Below, in pieces: positions 17,757-26,307 of a stretch of 64,000 nt of DNA. Source of the stretch: an uncultured Lachnospiraceae bacterium (lineage in GTDB: Bacteria > Bacillota > Clostridia > Lachnospirales > Lachnospiraceae); the NCBI GenBank assembly GCA_910584845.1, contig CAJUDH010000008.1, forward strand, positions 62,001-126,000. Direction: 5' to 3'. Each line of letters opens with the position of its first letter. The first letter of the stretch is position 1. The translations under genes and the position numbers were made by a program. The notes under the pieces were generated by a model. That model searched no databases. It was not told the origin of the DNA and saw nothing but the letters and a program-made list of their open reading frames with translations.

Positions 17757-19010
17757 TTGTCTTTTATTCGAATCCAGGGTTTACACAGGCTCCAGGGTGA
17801 GGTTGGCATCCAGGGGTCTAAAAACGCGGTGCTTCCGGTAATGGCGGCGGCGCTGCTCCACAGTGGAACCATTGTCATAACGAATGTCCCCAACATACAG
17901 GATGTTTTTTGTATGATGGGGATATTGGAATATATGGGGTGCCGGTGCCAGATGGAAGGGCATACGCTGGTTATGGATACCCGTGGCCTGGTTCCGGTCG
18001 CCATCCCTGAAGGCCGGGTGAAACAAATGCGTTCCTCGGTTATGCTGCTGGGCCCCCTTTTGGGCAGGCTTGGCGAGGCAAAGACATGCCACCCCGGGGG
18101 CTGCTCTATCGGCAAACGCCCCATTGACCTTCACCTGTGGGCCTTACGGGAAATGGGGGCGGATATCCGGGTAGAAGGGGAAAAAATCACGGCGTCTGCA
18201 ACCGGGCTTCAAGGGGTCCGCCTCTCCCTCCCTTTCCCCAGTGTAGGGGCCACAGAGAATGCCATAATGGCGGCGGTGGCGGCAAAGGGCGTCACTACCA
18301 TCCATGGGGCGGCAAGGGAACCGGAGATCGAGGTCCTTTGCCGGTTTTTAACATCTTTGGGGGCGGAGGTTTTTGGCATTGGGACCAGTGTACTGTCCAT
18401 AAACGGCAGAAGGCCCCTGAAAGACGGGGAGTTTGCGGTGCCGGGGGACCGGATTGTGGCGGGGACTTACTTAGGGGCCGTGATGGCGGCGGGGGGCGAG
18501 GCCGTGCTGTCCGGCGCACCCGTAAGCCATATGGGGGAAACCTTGGCAGTGGCCAGGAAAATGGGCTGTGGGTTGGAGGTCCAAGGAAACCAGGTCCGCG
18601 CCCGGATGCGGGGCCGCCCCCGGCCGGTGAAGCTGTGCACAGGGCCTTATCCGGCATTTTCCACGGACCTGCAGTCCGTGACTTTAGCTGTGGCCTCGGT
18701 GGCGGAAGGCGGTTCAAAAATCAGGGAGGATATATTTGAGGAAAGATTTGCCACTGCACGGCAATTGCAAAAAATGGGCGCCCATATTATAATTGACGGG
18801 GGGACGGCCCAGGTGGAGGGTGTGTTCCCCCTTATGGGCAGCCGGGTCCAGGCTGCGGATTTGCGTGGAGGGGCCGCCCTGGTGGTAGCTGCCCTTGCCG
18901 CCGAAGGGGCCAGCGAAATCAGGGGGTATTCGCATATTAGCAGGGGATATGAAGACATTTGCCGCGATTTGGCGTCGATAGGGGGCAGGCTGGTTTTGGA
19001 GGACCCATAA
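17757..19010 (+). CDS. murA: UDP-GlcNAc 1-carboxyvinyltransferase MurA
   Basis: This 417-residue enzyme transfers enolpyruvate from PEP to UDP-GlcNAc, the first committed peptidoglycan step. It shows the start LQGEVGIQGSKNAVLP, the catalytic cysteine in HPGGCSIGKRPIDLH, and PFPSVGATENAIMAA. The C-terminal EDIFEERFATARQLQKMGA and YSHISRGYEDI are also present. The start is probably the TTG at 17757: the strong GGAGGT at 17745-17750 is seven bases away, and the length becomes normal. An ATG at 17751 touches the ribosome site and is less likely. Its place between ftsW and divIB is typical of this lineage. Confidence 0.93.
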   Translation: MSFIRIQGLHRLQGEVGIQGSKNAVLPVMAAALLHSGTIVITNVPNIQDVFCMMGILEYMGCRCQMEGHTLVMDTRGLVPVAIPEGRVKQMRSSVMLLGPLLGRLGEAKTCHPGGCSIGKRPIDLHLWALREMGADIRVEGEKITASATGLQGVRLSLPFPSVGATENAIMAAVAAKGVTTIHGAAREPEIEVLCRFLTSLGAEVFGIGTSVLSINGRRPLKDGEFAVPGDRIVAGTYLGAVMAAGGEAVLSGAPVSHMGETLAVARKMGCGLEVQGNQVRARMRGRPRPVKLCTGPYPAFSTDLQSVTLAVASVAEGGSKIREDIFEERFATARQLQKMGAHIIIDGGTAQVEGVFPLMGSRVQAADLRGGAALVVAALAAEGASEIRGYSHISRGYEDICRDLASIGGRLVLEDP

Positions 19011-19044
19011 TAAGCCGGACCTGGATTTGCAGCGGGAGGAGCAT

Positions 19045-19767
19045 ATGCAGAAAGCACAGAAAGGTAAGCGGGGGAAAATGCCAATGGTGGCGTTGGCGTT
19101 ACTGCTGCTGGCAATCCTGGCCTTGTCGGTCAACATAAAAACCATCACCATAACAGGGAATAAACGGTTCACCCAGGAACAGATGACGGAAATGCTGTTC
19201 CCCGACCAGTTAAGCCGGAATTTTTTATTCTGCTATTTTCGGGACCGCGTAAAAGGCCACGACCCCATCCCTTTTGTGGAGGGCTATAAGCTGGTATTCC
19301 ATAGCCCCACCCAGGTCGAGGTGATCGTTTATGAAAAAAGCGTCGTAGGGTATGTCTCCTATATGAGCAGCTACCTGTATTTTGACAAGGATGGCATTAT
19401 TGTGGAAAGCGCCAATGAGAAATTGCCGGATGTGCCCTTGGTAAGCGGGTTGAAATTCGGGAAAATTGTCCTTTATCAGAAACTGCCGGTGGAAGATGGG
19501 AAGATTTTCCAGGAGATCCTCAATTTGACCCAGGTTTTGTCCATCAACCAATTGCAGGTGGACGAAATCCAATACAACCATTTTGGGGAGGCTACTTTGT
19601 ATCTGGGGGACATCCAGGTGCTGCTTGGGGGCAATGAGGGCTTAAACGGAAAAATCACCGAATTAAGTTCCATGCTGCCAAAGCTGGAGGGGAGGAAAGG
19701 GATCCTCCACCTGGAAAACTACGACGAAACCAATACGGCTGTCTCTACTTTTCAGCCATCCCCCTGA
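19045..19767 (+). CDS. divIB: Cell division protein DivIB/FtsQ
   Basis: This 240-residue bitopic protein has a short basic tail, a membrane helix at about residues 12-30 and a POTRA-type region starting IKTITITGNKRFTQEQM. A beta domain with VYEKSVVGYVSYMSSYLYFDKDG follows. It forms the FtsQLB-type scaffold with FtsL and DivIC at the septum. The ATG at 19045 follows GGGAGGA; an upstream in-frame ATG at 19027 lacks a site. The sequence ends without the long tail found in some relatives. Confidence 0.88.
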   Translation: MQKAQKGKRGKMPMVALALLLLAILALSVNIKTITITGNKRFTQEQMTEMLFPDQLSRNFLFCYFRDRVKGHDPIPFVEGYKLVFHSPTQVEVIVYEKSVVGYVSYMSSYLYFDKDGIIVESANEKLPDVPLVSGLKFGKIVLYQKLPVEDGKIFQEILNLTQVLSINQLQVDEIQYNHFGEATLYLGDIQVLLGGNEGLNGKITELSSMLPKLEGRKGILHLENYDETNTAVSTFQPSP

Positions 19768-19900
19768 TAAAAGGCCGGCTGCCCCGCTTTGGCGGTTTTG
19801 GGCCCCGGCGCAAAGGAAAGCGGGGTGTTTCCATGCCAAAATACATAACCATAAATAACAGCAGGAAAAAAATTCCCATGAAAATTTTGCAAAATAACGG

Positions 19901-19929
19901 TTGATATTTTTCGCAAAATCACATATAGT
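19901..19929 (+). promoter_or_regulatory. Sigma-A promoter of ftsZ
   Basis: TTGATA (19901-19906) and TATAGT (19924-19929) are 17 bp apart in the 382-bp gap before ftsZ. The gap also contains a leader of about 215 nt after this promoter with no convincing gene. ftsZ can therefore be expressed apart from the upstream dcw genes. Confidence 0.8.
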
Positions 19930-20149
19930 ATTAGGTAGGTTAATTGAATGGTAGTTGCTATGAAAGGGATGATTGGCAGCTGCGGGTTACCGGGCGCCAG
20001 TATTGCCTGTTTGGCAGCAGCTAAAACAAAGGGTGGGCCAAAGGACGGAGCGGCCGGCTTTTATGGGTGGCTGGCGCTAATATGCGCCGTATGTGGCGTG
20101 CGGAGAGATACAATGACAGAGCAGAGAAGGTCGAAGGAGGAAGACGGTC

Positions 20150-21391
20150 TTGTTAGAGATTAAAATAAATGAGGCGGACAGTTCCGCCAGAATCGTGGTA
20201 ATCGGTGTGGGCGGCGCAGGGAACAACGCGGTAAACCGTATGATTGACGAGAATATTGTAGGCGTTGAGTTTATCGGCATTAACACGGACAAGCAGGCGC
20301 TACAGTTTTGTAAAGCCCCCACTGCCATGCAGATCGGCGAGAAACTGACCAAAGGGCTGGGCGCGGGGGCCAAGCCTGAGGTAGGCCAAAAGGCAGCCGA
20401 GGAAAGCTCGGAAGAACTGGCCCAGGCCATGAAGGGCGCCGACATGGTGTTCGTCACCTGCGGCATGGGCGGCGGCACCGGTACCGGGGCTGCGCCGGTT
20501 ATCGCCCAGTTAGCCAAGGACATGGGCATCTTGACCGTAGGCGTAGTGACCAAACCTTTCCGCTTTGAAGCCAGGGCCCGTATGACCAATGCCCTTGCCG
20601 GCATTGAACGGCTTAAGGAGAGCGTGGACACGCTGATCGTGATCCCCAACGACAAGCTGCTGGAGATCGTGGACCGCAGGACAACCATGCCTGACGCTTT
20701 GAAGAAAGCGGACGAGGTGCTGCAGCAGGCCGTTCAGGGGATTACCGACCTGATCAACGTGCCGGGCCTGATCAATCTGGATTTTGCCGATGTGCAGACC
20801 GTTATGACCGACAAGGGCATCGCCCATATCGGTATCGGGCATGCCAAAGGGGACGAAAAGGCGCTGGAGGCAGTGAAGCAGGCAGTGGCCAGCCCGCTTT
20901 TGGAGACGACCATCGAGGGCGCTTCCCATGTGATTATCAATATTTCCGGCGATATCAGCCTGATTGAAGCCAATGAAGCCGCCAGCTTTGTGCAGGAGCT
21001 GGCAGGCGACGACGCCAATATTATTTTTGGCGCCATGTATGACGAAAACGCGCAGGATGAGGCCAGCATAACGGTTATCGCTACCGGCTTAGACGGCCGG
21101 GAAGCTGCGGTTCCGGTGAATAAGGCTGTAGCCGGGTTTAATAGCTATAAACAGAAGATGCCTTCCGGCATGGGTTACGGGCCCCAGGGCACCAATTCCC
21201 AGGCGGCGGCTACCGCAGAAGCCAGCGCTACGGCAAGGGCAGTAGGCCAGCCCCAAGGCGGGCATACCTCTTCCCAGAGGGCTATGCCCCAGTCCGGCCA
21301 GCCATCCGCTGCGCCGTCCCAGCCGTCTTACCGCCCCTTAAACAGGGACGTACAGATTAACATTCCGGATTTCCTGAAGAATAAGCGGTAG
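20150..21391 (+). CDS. ftsZ: Cell division GTPase FtsZ
   Basis: This 413-residue tubulin homologue assembles the Z ring. It has VVIGVGGAGNNAVNRM, the tubulin signature GGGTGTGAAPVIAQ, the synergy loop NLDFADVQTVM, a variable Gln/Ala/Ser-rich linker (about residues 325-395) and the C-terminal peptide DVQINIPDFLKNKR that binds FtsA or SepF. The start is a TTG with AGGAGG ahead of it, since no ATG fits the conserved N-terminus. ftsA is not adjacent. A terminator follows. Confidence 0.97.
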   Translation: MLEIKINEADSSARIVVIGVGGAGNNAVNRMIDENIVGVEFIGINTDKQALQFCKAPTAMQIGEKLTKGLGAGAKPEVGQKAAEESSEELAQAMKGADMVFVTCGMGGGTGTGAAPVIAQLAKDMGILTVGVVTKPFRFEARARMTNALAGIERLKESVDTLIVIPNDKLLEIVDRRTTMPDALKKADEVLQQAVQGITDLINVPGLINLDFADVQTVMTDKGIAHIGIGHAKGDEKALEAVKQAVASPLLETTIEGASHVIINISGDISLIEANEAASFVQELAGDDANIIFGAMYDENAQDEASITVIATGLDGREAAVPVNKAVAGFNSYKQKMPSGMGYGPQGTNSQAAATAEASATARAVGQPQGGHTSSQRAMPQSGQPSAAPSQPSYRPLNRDVQINIPDFLKNKR

Positions 21392-21468
21392 CAGTTCAGA
21401 AACCAACGCCAAAGCCAGCGGGCGGCGTAGAGAAAAAACAAAAAAGATATAAGGCAAGAAAGATAAAA

Positions 21469-21497
21469 GGCAGGAGCAATCGCCCCTGTCTTTTTTT
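21469..21497 (+). terminator. Terminator after ftsZ
   Basis: GGCAGGAGC (21469-21477) pairs with GCCCCTGTC (21482-21490), with one mismatch and one wobble, and is followed by seven T residues. Confidence 0.8.
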
Positions 21498-21562
21498 GTC
21501 GCGTAAAAAATGTACTTTGGCGTCTGCCTTTGACAAAATTTTCCTTCCGGGGCGGCTATAAT
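21497..21562 (+). promoter_or_regulatory. spoIIG-type Spo0A-dependent promoter
   Basis: A consensus TTGACA (21530-21535) and consensus TATAAT (21557-21562) are separated by 21 bp, too far for ordinary sigma-A use. The Bacillus spoIIG promoter has the same oddity (22 bp), and Spo0A~P compensates for it. Two Spo0A-like boxes are visible: TGTCAAA on the minus strand overlapping the -35 (six of seven matches) and TGTCGCG at 21497-21503 (five of seven). Confidence 0.7.
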
Positions 21563-21595
21563 GGATCTGTGAGAGGGGGTGGCCAGGGGCGTGTG

Positions 21596-22462
21596 ATGGT
21601 CAGGATCTATTTGGATGTTTATTTTGCCGTAAATTTTGCTTTGGATTACCTGATCCTTTTTCTGGTGAAACGCCTTCTTTGCCTGCCGGGCAGATTTTTG
21701 CGGATGTCTGCCGCCGCCGGGGCCGGGGCAGTGTGGGCGTGCCTGGTTTTGGTGCTGCCGGGGTTGGGAGGCTGGCTGGGGCTGATAATTACCTGGTTCC
21801 TGGTTGGGGGGGCTATGGTGGCCCTGGCTTTTGGAATAGGGGGGGAAAACGGCGGGCTGCGGGAATTAGGGGTACGCCTGGCCGTATTCTGGATGGTGGG
21901 CGCCGGGCTCGGGGGCCTGCTTGGCTTATGGAACAGCCAGGATTTTACCAACGGCTATTTTTTTGGAATGGGCCCCTTCCCTTTAAAAAGCCTGCCTGCT
22001 TTGTGCCTTTGGGTGGCGGGGGCTTATTTTGGCGTCAGCGCCTGCCTGCGCCTGTTACAGCGGCAGGGGAGGGCACGCCATAGCCTGTACCAGGTTAAGC
22101 TGTGTTACAAAGGGGCAACAAAGACGGTAAACGCTTTATGGGATACAGGCAACCAGCTTTATGAACCTTATAGCCATCAGCCGGTTCACGTGATTACCAG
22201 TGAGGCGTGCCGCCAGTTCTGCGGGACGGTGAACCGGATCATTTATATCCCTTTCCGGACAGTGGGCGCCGAGTATGGTTTGATGCCGGGGATCCGGATT
22301 GACTTTATGGAGGTGGAGAGGGACGGCAGGCTGCTTTGGCGATATGAACGGCCTTGGCTGGCTATCAGCAAAAACCCGTTGTCAGCGGCCTGCCGCTATG
22401 AAATGCTTCTGCACGGGGAGGAACATCCATTGAAAAAAGACTTGGAGGGATTGAGGGAATGA
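21596..22462 (+). CDS. spoIIGA: Sigma-E processing protease SpoIIGA
   Basis: This 288-residue protein has five hydrophobic helices in its N-terminal half. A C-terminal aspartic-protease domain carries the catalytic motif ALWDTGNQLYEP (near residue 185). In sporulating cells it sits in the septum and cleaves pro-sigma-E in response to SpoIIR. The start at 21596 gives MVRIYLDVYFAVNFALDY, the family N-terminus, after AGGGG. It overlaps sigE by four bases (ATGA), the classic spoIIGA-sigE arrangement. Confidence 0.93.
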   Translation: MVRIYLDVYFAVNFALDYLILFLVKRLLCLPGRFLRMSAAAGAGAVWACLVLVLPGLGGWLGLIITWFLVGGAMVALAFGIGGENGGLRELGVRLAVFWMVGAGLGGLLGLWNSQDFTNGYFFGMGPFPLKSLPALCLWVAGAYFGVSACLRLLQRQGRARHSLYQVKLCYKGATKTVNALWDTGNQLYEPYSHQPVHVITSEACRQFCGTVNRIIYIPFRTVGAEYGLMPGIRIDFMEVERDGRLLWRYERPWLAISKNPLSAACRYEMLLHGEEHPLKKDLEGLRE

Positions 22463-23199
22463 TTATCAAGGTTTCGATACCAAACCGGTTTCAATTTAAA
22501 GCTACGTCGTCTTTTGCGACCATGTTGTGGCAGAGGCAAGGGGAAGTGCACTACATAGGCGGGGCAGATATCCTGCCGCCGCCGCTGGACGGGAAGGAGG
22601 AGGCGGAATTGATCGCCCAACTGGGCACGGAGAGGGAGAAAGAAGCCCGTTCCCAACTGATCGAGCACAATTTGCGCCTGGTGGTATATATTGCCAAAAA
22701 GTTTGACAATACCTGCGTGGGGGTGGAAGACCTTATATCAATTGGCACGATCGGGCTGATTAAAGCCATTAACACCTTTAACCCAGAAAAGAACATTAAG
22801 CTGGCAACCTATGCCTCCCGGTGCATAGAAAATGAAATCTTGATGTATTTACGCAGAAATAATAAGACCCGTATGGAAGTATCCATTGACGAGCCGCTGA
22901 ACGTAGATTGGGACGGAAATGAATTGTTGTTGTCAGATATTTTGGGCACCGATGAAGACATTATCTACCGGGGCCTGGAAGACGAGACAGAAAAGAATTT
23001 GCTAAACCACGCCATCAGCCGGTTAAGCCCCAGGGAGAGGAAGATTGTGGAGCTGCGTTACGGGCTGAAAGATGTGGACGGGACCGAGATGACCCAGAAA
23101 GAGGTGGCAGATCTGCTGGGGATTTCCCAGTCCTATATTTCCCGGCTGGAGAAAAAAATCATGAAACGGCTGAAAAAGGAAATTGTCCGCCTTGAGTAG
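22459..23199 (+). CDS. sigE: Sporulation sigma factor SigE
   Basis: This 246-residue sigma-70 family factor directs mother-cell transcription early in sporulation. A pro-sequence of about 30 residues precedes the core. Region 2 contains HNLRLVVYIAKKFDNT and ATYASRCIENEILMYLRR, and region 4 ends with VADLLGISQSYISRLEKKIM. It is translationally coupled to spoIIGA, its processing protease. In many clostridia sigG follows directly; here spoIIP follows instead and overlaps its last codons. Confidence 0.96.
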   Translation: MIIKVSIPNRFQFKATSSFATMLWQRQGEVHYIGGADILPPPLDGKEEAELIAQLGTEREKEARSQLIEHNLRLVVYIAKKFDNTCVGVEDLISIGTIGLIKAINTFNPEKNIKLATYASRCIENEILMYLRRNNKTRMEVSIDEPLNVDWDGNELLLSDILGTDEDIIYRGLEDETEKNLLNHAISRLSPRERKIVELRYGLKDVDGTEMTQKEVADLLGISQSYISRLEKKIMKRLKKEIVRLE

Positions 23200-24391
23200 A
23201 TGGCTGGCATGGCTGATCCGCGGATTGACAATGTTGCTGGGGAGCTGCTATCCGGCCATATCACCTGAACGTGCAGAAGGGCCAGAATGGGGGAAGGACC
23301 CATCTTATGCCATTTATCAAGAATACAGGTATACGTATGACACATACGTATACCTTTTTTGGGATGAAAGCACCGGGGCAGGGCCCGAGGATGCCGGCAC
23401 CATGAACCTGGGGGGGCAGGGGCCGGTGGGGGGTGCCTGGAACCAGCTGGGAAACTACGCAGATGCTGCAGACGGGTCTGGGGACGGTATACAAGGCGGG
23501 TCCGGGGAAGAAGGAAGTTATCCGCAAGCCGGGGAAACGGTGGCAATGGCAGGGGAAAAAACGGCCGGGGACGCCTTAGGGGAAACGGGCACAAAGGGCC
23601 AGGAAGGCGCCGGCAAAGGCTCTATACCGGCAATGTCCCAGCTTCAGGATTATGATTTTTTGATGAAGCATTTTTACAATGTCCATGCGTCTACCACAGC
23701 GCCCCGGGAGCTGATGAAGGCCGACGTGCTGCTGGGCATGGACTTGCGCCTGGAAAAGGACGGGTCCGCGCCCCAGATCCTTATCTACCACACCCATTCC
23801 CAAGAGCGGTATGCGGATTATGGCCCGGGCAATCCGGGGGCTACCGTAGTGGAGGCAGGGAATTATTTGACGCAGCTTCTACAAGCCAAAGGCTGGCAGG
23901 TAATCCACGACACCAGCACCTACGATATGCAAGGGGGGAAGCTGGACCGGAACCGGGCTTATAATTACGCATTGGAAGGGGTCACCAGGATATTGCAGGA
24001 GAACCCTACCATCCAGGTGGTTTTGGACCTCCACCGGGACGGGGTAAAAGAGGGCCTGCACCTGGTATCGGAAGTAAACGGGAAGCCTACGGCCAACATT
24101 ATGTTTTTCCAGGGCATGAGCCGGACGCCGGAGGGCTTGATTGAATACCTGCCCAACCCTAATATTGGCGGGAACCTGGCCTTTTCCTTGCAGATGCAGC
24201 TGAAAGCGGCAGAGGCATATCCGGGGTTTACCCGGAAAATTTATATGAAAGGGCTGCGCTACAACCTTCATTTGCGCCCCAGGTCGGCTTTGGTGGAAGT
24301 GGGGGCCCAGACCAACAGCGGGCAGGAGGCATTCAATGCCATGGAGCCGTTGGCAGAGGTCCTGGACGGGGTGCTGCAAGGGGGCGGATAA
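23183..24391 (+). CDS. spoIIP: Stage II sporulation protein P
   Basis: This protein of about 400 residues is a peptidoglycan amidase/endopeptidase of the engulfment complex (SpoIID-SpoIIM-SpoIIP), anchored in the mother-cell membrane. It has an N-terminal membrane segment and a low-complexity Gly/Glu-rich linker (about residues 65-150). The catalytic domain has the zinc ligands in YHTHSQE and DLHRDG and ends with VEVGAQTNSGQEA. No ATG suits the N-terminus: TTG at 23183 or 23192 is likely, so it overlaps sigE. SpoIIP belongs to the SigE regulon in Bacillus. The exact start is uncertain. Confidence 0.9.
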   Translation: MSALSRWLAWLIRGLTMLLGSCYPAISPERAEGPEWGKDPSYAIYQEYRYTYDTYVYLFWDESTGAGPEDAGTMNLGGQGPVGGAWNQLGNYADAADGSGDGIQGGSGEEGSYPQAGETVAMAGEKTAGDALGETGTKGQEGAGKGSIPAMSQLQDYDFLMKHFYNVHASTTAPRELMKADVLLGMDLRLEKDGSAPQILIYHTHSQERYADYGPGNPGATVVEAGNYLTQLLQAKGWQVIHDTSTYDMQGGKLDRNRAYNYALEGVTRILQENPTIQVVLDLHRDGVKEGLHLVSEVNGKPTANIMFFQGMSRTPEGLIEYLPNPNIGGNLAFSLQMQLKAAEAYPGFTRKIYMKGLRYNLHLRPRSALVEVGAQTNSGQEAFNAMEPLAEVLDGVLQGGG

Positions 24392-24492
24392 AAGAAACTT
24401 GCCGGATAGCCTTGCAAATCAGGGGATTTCAAGGTAAGATAAGAAAGTGGATGGGAGGCTGCGGGAAAACAAAAGTCAAGAGAGGAAATGTT

Positions 24493-26307
24493 ATGGAAGT
24501 AATAGATCAAAGCAAAATCCGAAATTTTTGCATTATAGCCCATATTGACCACGGAAAGTCTACGTTGGCAGACCGGATCATTGAGAAAACCGGGCTTTTG
24601 ACCAGCCGTGAAATGCAGTCCCAGGTGCTGGATAATATGGACTTGGAACGGGAGCGGGGCATCACCATCAAGGCGCAGACCGTGCGCACAGTGTACCGGG
24701 CCCAGGACGGGGAGGAGTATATTTTTAATTTAATCGACACCCCCGGCCATGTGGATTTCAACTATGAGGTTAGCCGGAGCCTGGCGGCCTGCGACGGGGC
24801 CATTTTGGTGGTGGACGCGGCCCAGGGCATAGAAGCCCAGACTTTGGCCAATGTATATCTGGCCCTGGACCATGACCTGGATGTGTTTCCGGTCATCAAC
24901 AAAATCGACCTGCCCAGCGCGGAACCGGACCGGGTGGCAGACGAGATTGAGGACGTGATCGGCATTGAGGCCCATGACGCTCCACGGATTTCCGCCAAGA
25001 CCGGGCTTAACGTGGACGAGGTGCTGGAAGCCATTGTCCACCGGATCCCTGCGCCGTCCGGGGATCCTACGGCCCCTTTGCAGGCGTTGATTTTCGATTC
25101 GGTTTATGATTCGTATAAAGGGGTTATTGTGTTCTGCCGGGTGGTGGAAGGCACCGTTAAAAAAGGGGCTATGGTGCGGATGATGGCTACGGGGGCAGAG
25201 GAAGAAGTGGTGGAAGTGGGGTATTTTGGCGCCGGACGTTTTATCCCCTGCGACAGCCTGACCGCCGGTATGGTAGGGTACCTGACGGCCAGCATCAAAA
25301 ATGTAAAGGACACCCGTGTGGGGGATACGGTGACGGATGCGGCCCGGCCCTGCGCCCAGCCGCTGCCAGGATATAAGAAAGTCACGTCTATGGTTTACTG
25401 CGGGCTTTATCCGGCAGACGGGGCCCGGTACAACGATTTGCGGGAGGCGCTGGAGAAACTGCAGCTCAATGACGCCTCCCTGTTCTATGAGCCGGAGACC
25501 TCAGTTGCCTTGGGGTTTGGGTTCCGGTGCGGCTTTTTGGGGCTTTTGCACCTGGAGATTATTGAGGAACGGCTGGAGCGGGAGTATAATCTGGATTTGG
25601 TTACTACCGCCCCCAGTGTGGTGTACCGGGTCTACAAAAAAAACGGGGACCGGATTGAGCTCACCAACCCTACCAATTTGCCAGACCCTACGGAGATTGA
25701 TTATATGGAGGAACCCATCGTTTCCGCCGAGATTATGGTGACCACCGAGTTTGTCGGCGCCATCATGACTTTGTGCCAGGAACGGCGGGGCGTGTATAAA
25801 GGCATGGAATACATGGAAGAAACCCGGGCCCTGCTTCGGTATGACCTTCCCCTTAACGAGATTATCTACGATTTTTTTGACGCGTTGAAATCCCGTTCCC
25901 GGGGATATGCTTCCTTTGATTATGATTTAAAGGGGTATGAGCAGGCGGAGCTGGTGAAACTGGATATTCTGGTAAACCGGGAGGAAGTAGACGCCCTGTC
26001 TTTTATCGTCCATGGGGCTTCTGCCTATGAGCGGGGGCGCAAAATGTGCGAAAAGCTGAAAAATGAAATCCCCCGCCATTTGTTTGAAATCCCGATCCAG
26101 GCCGCCATAGGCGGCAAGATCATCGCCCGGGAGACGGTGAAAGCCGTGCGCAAGGACGTGTTGGCCAAATGCTACGGCGGTGATATTACCAGGAAGAAGA
26201 AACTGTTGGAAAAACAGAAAGAAGGGAAGAAACGGATGCGCCAGATCGGCAGTGTGGAGATTCCGCAGAAAGCCTTTATGAGCGTACTGAAACTGGATGA
26301 TGAATAA
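24493..26307 (+). CDS. lepA: Elongation factor 4 (LepA)
   Basis: This 604-residue ribosomal GTPase has AHIDHGKSTL (P-loop), RERGITIKAQTV (switch), DTPGHVDF and NKIDLP (G4), then EF-G-like domains and the LepA-specific C-terminus with YGGDITRKKKLLEKQKEGKKRMR. It is thought to act in ribosome assembly or back-translocation. The start at 24493 follows GAGGAAA. The order spoIIP-lepA-hemW is common in Firmicutes. Confidence 0.97.
   Translation: MEVIDQSKIRNFCIIAHIDHGKSTLADRIIEKTGLLTSREMQSQVLDNMDLERERGITIKAQTVRTVYRAQDGEEYIFNLIDTPGHVDFNYEVSRSLAACDGAILVVDAAQGIEAQTLANVYLALDHDLDVFPVINKIDLPSAEPDRVADEIEDVIGIEAHDAPRISAKTGLNVDEVLEAIVHRIPAPSGDPTAPLQALIFDSVYDSYKGVIVFCRVVEGTVKKGAMVRMMATGAEEEVVEVGYFGAGRFIPCDSLTAGMVGYLTASIKNVKDTRVGDTVTDAARPCAQPLPGYKKVTSMVYCGLYPADGARYNDLREALEKLQLNDASLFYEPETSVALGFGFRCGFLGLLHLEIIEERLEREYNLDLVTTAPSVVYRVYKKNGDRIELTNPTNLPDPTEIDYMEEPIVSAEIMVTTEFVGAIMTLCQERRGVYKGMEYMEETRALLRYDLPLNEIIYDFFDALKSRSRGYASFDYDLKGYEQAELVKLDILVNREEVDALSFIVHGASAYERGRKMCEKLKNEIPRHLFEIPIQAAIGGKIIARETVKAVRKDVLAKCYGGDITRKKKLLEKQKEGKKRMRQIGSVEIPQKAFMSVLKLDDE

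Noticed and set aside
17764..17774. TTCGAATCC, reminiscent of a tRNA T-arm
   Set aside because: It lies inside the murA N-terminal coding region and no cloverleaf surrounds it.
19948..20163. 71-codon frame between divIB and ftsZ
   Set aside because: No Shine-Dalgarno sequence, no motif, and it overlaps the ftsZ start; more likely part of the ftsZ leader.
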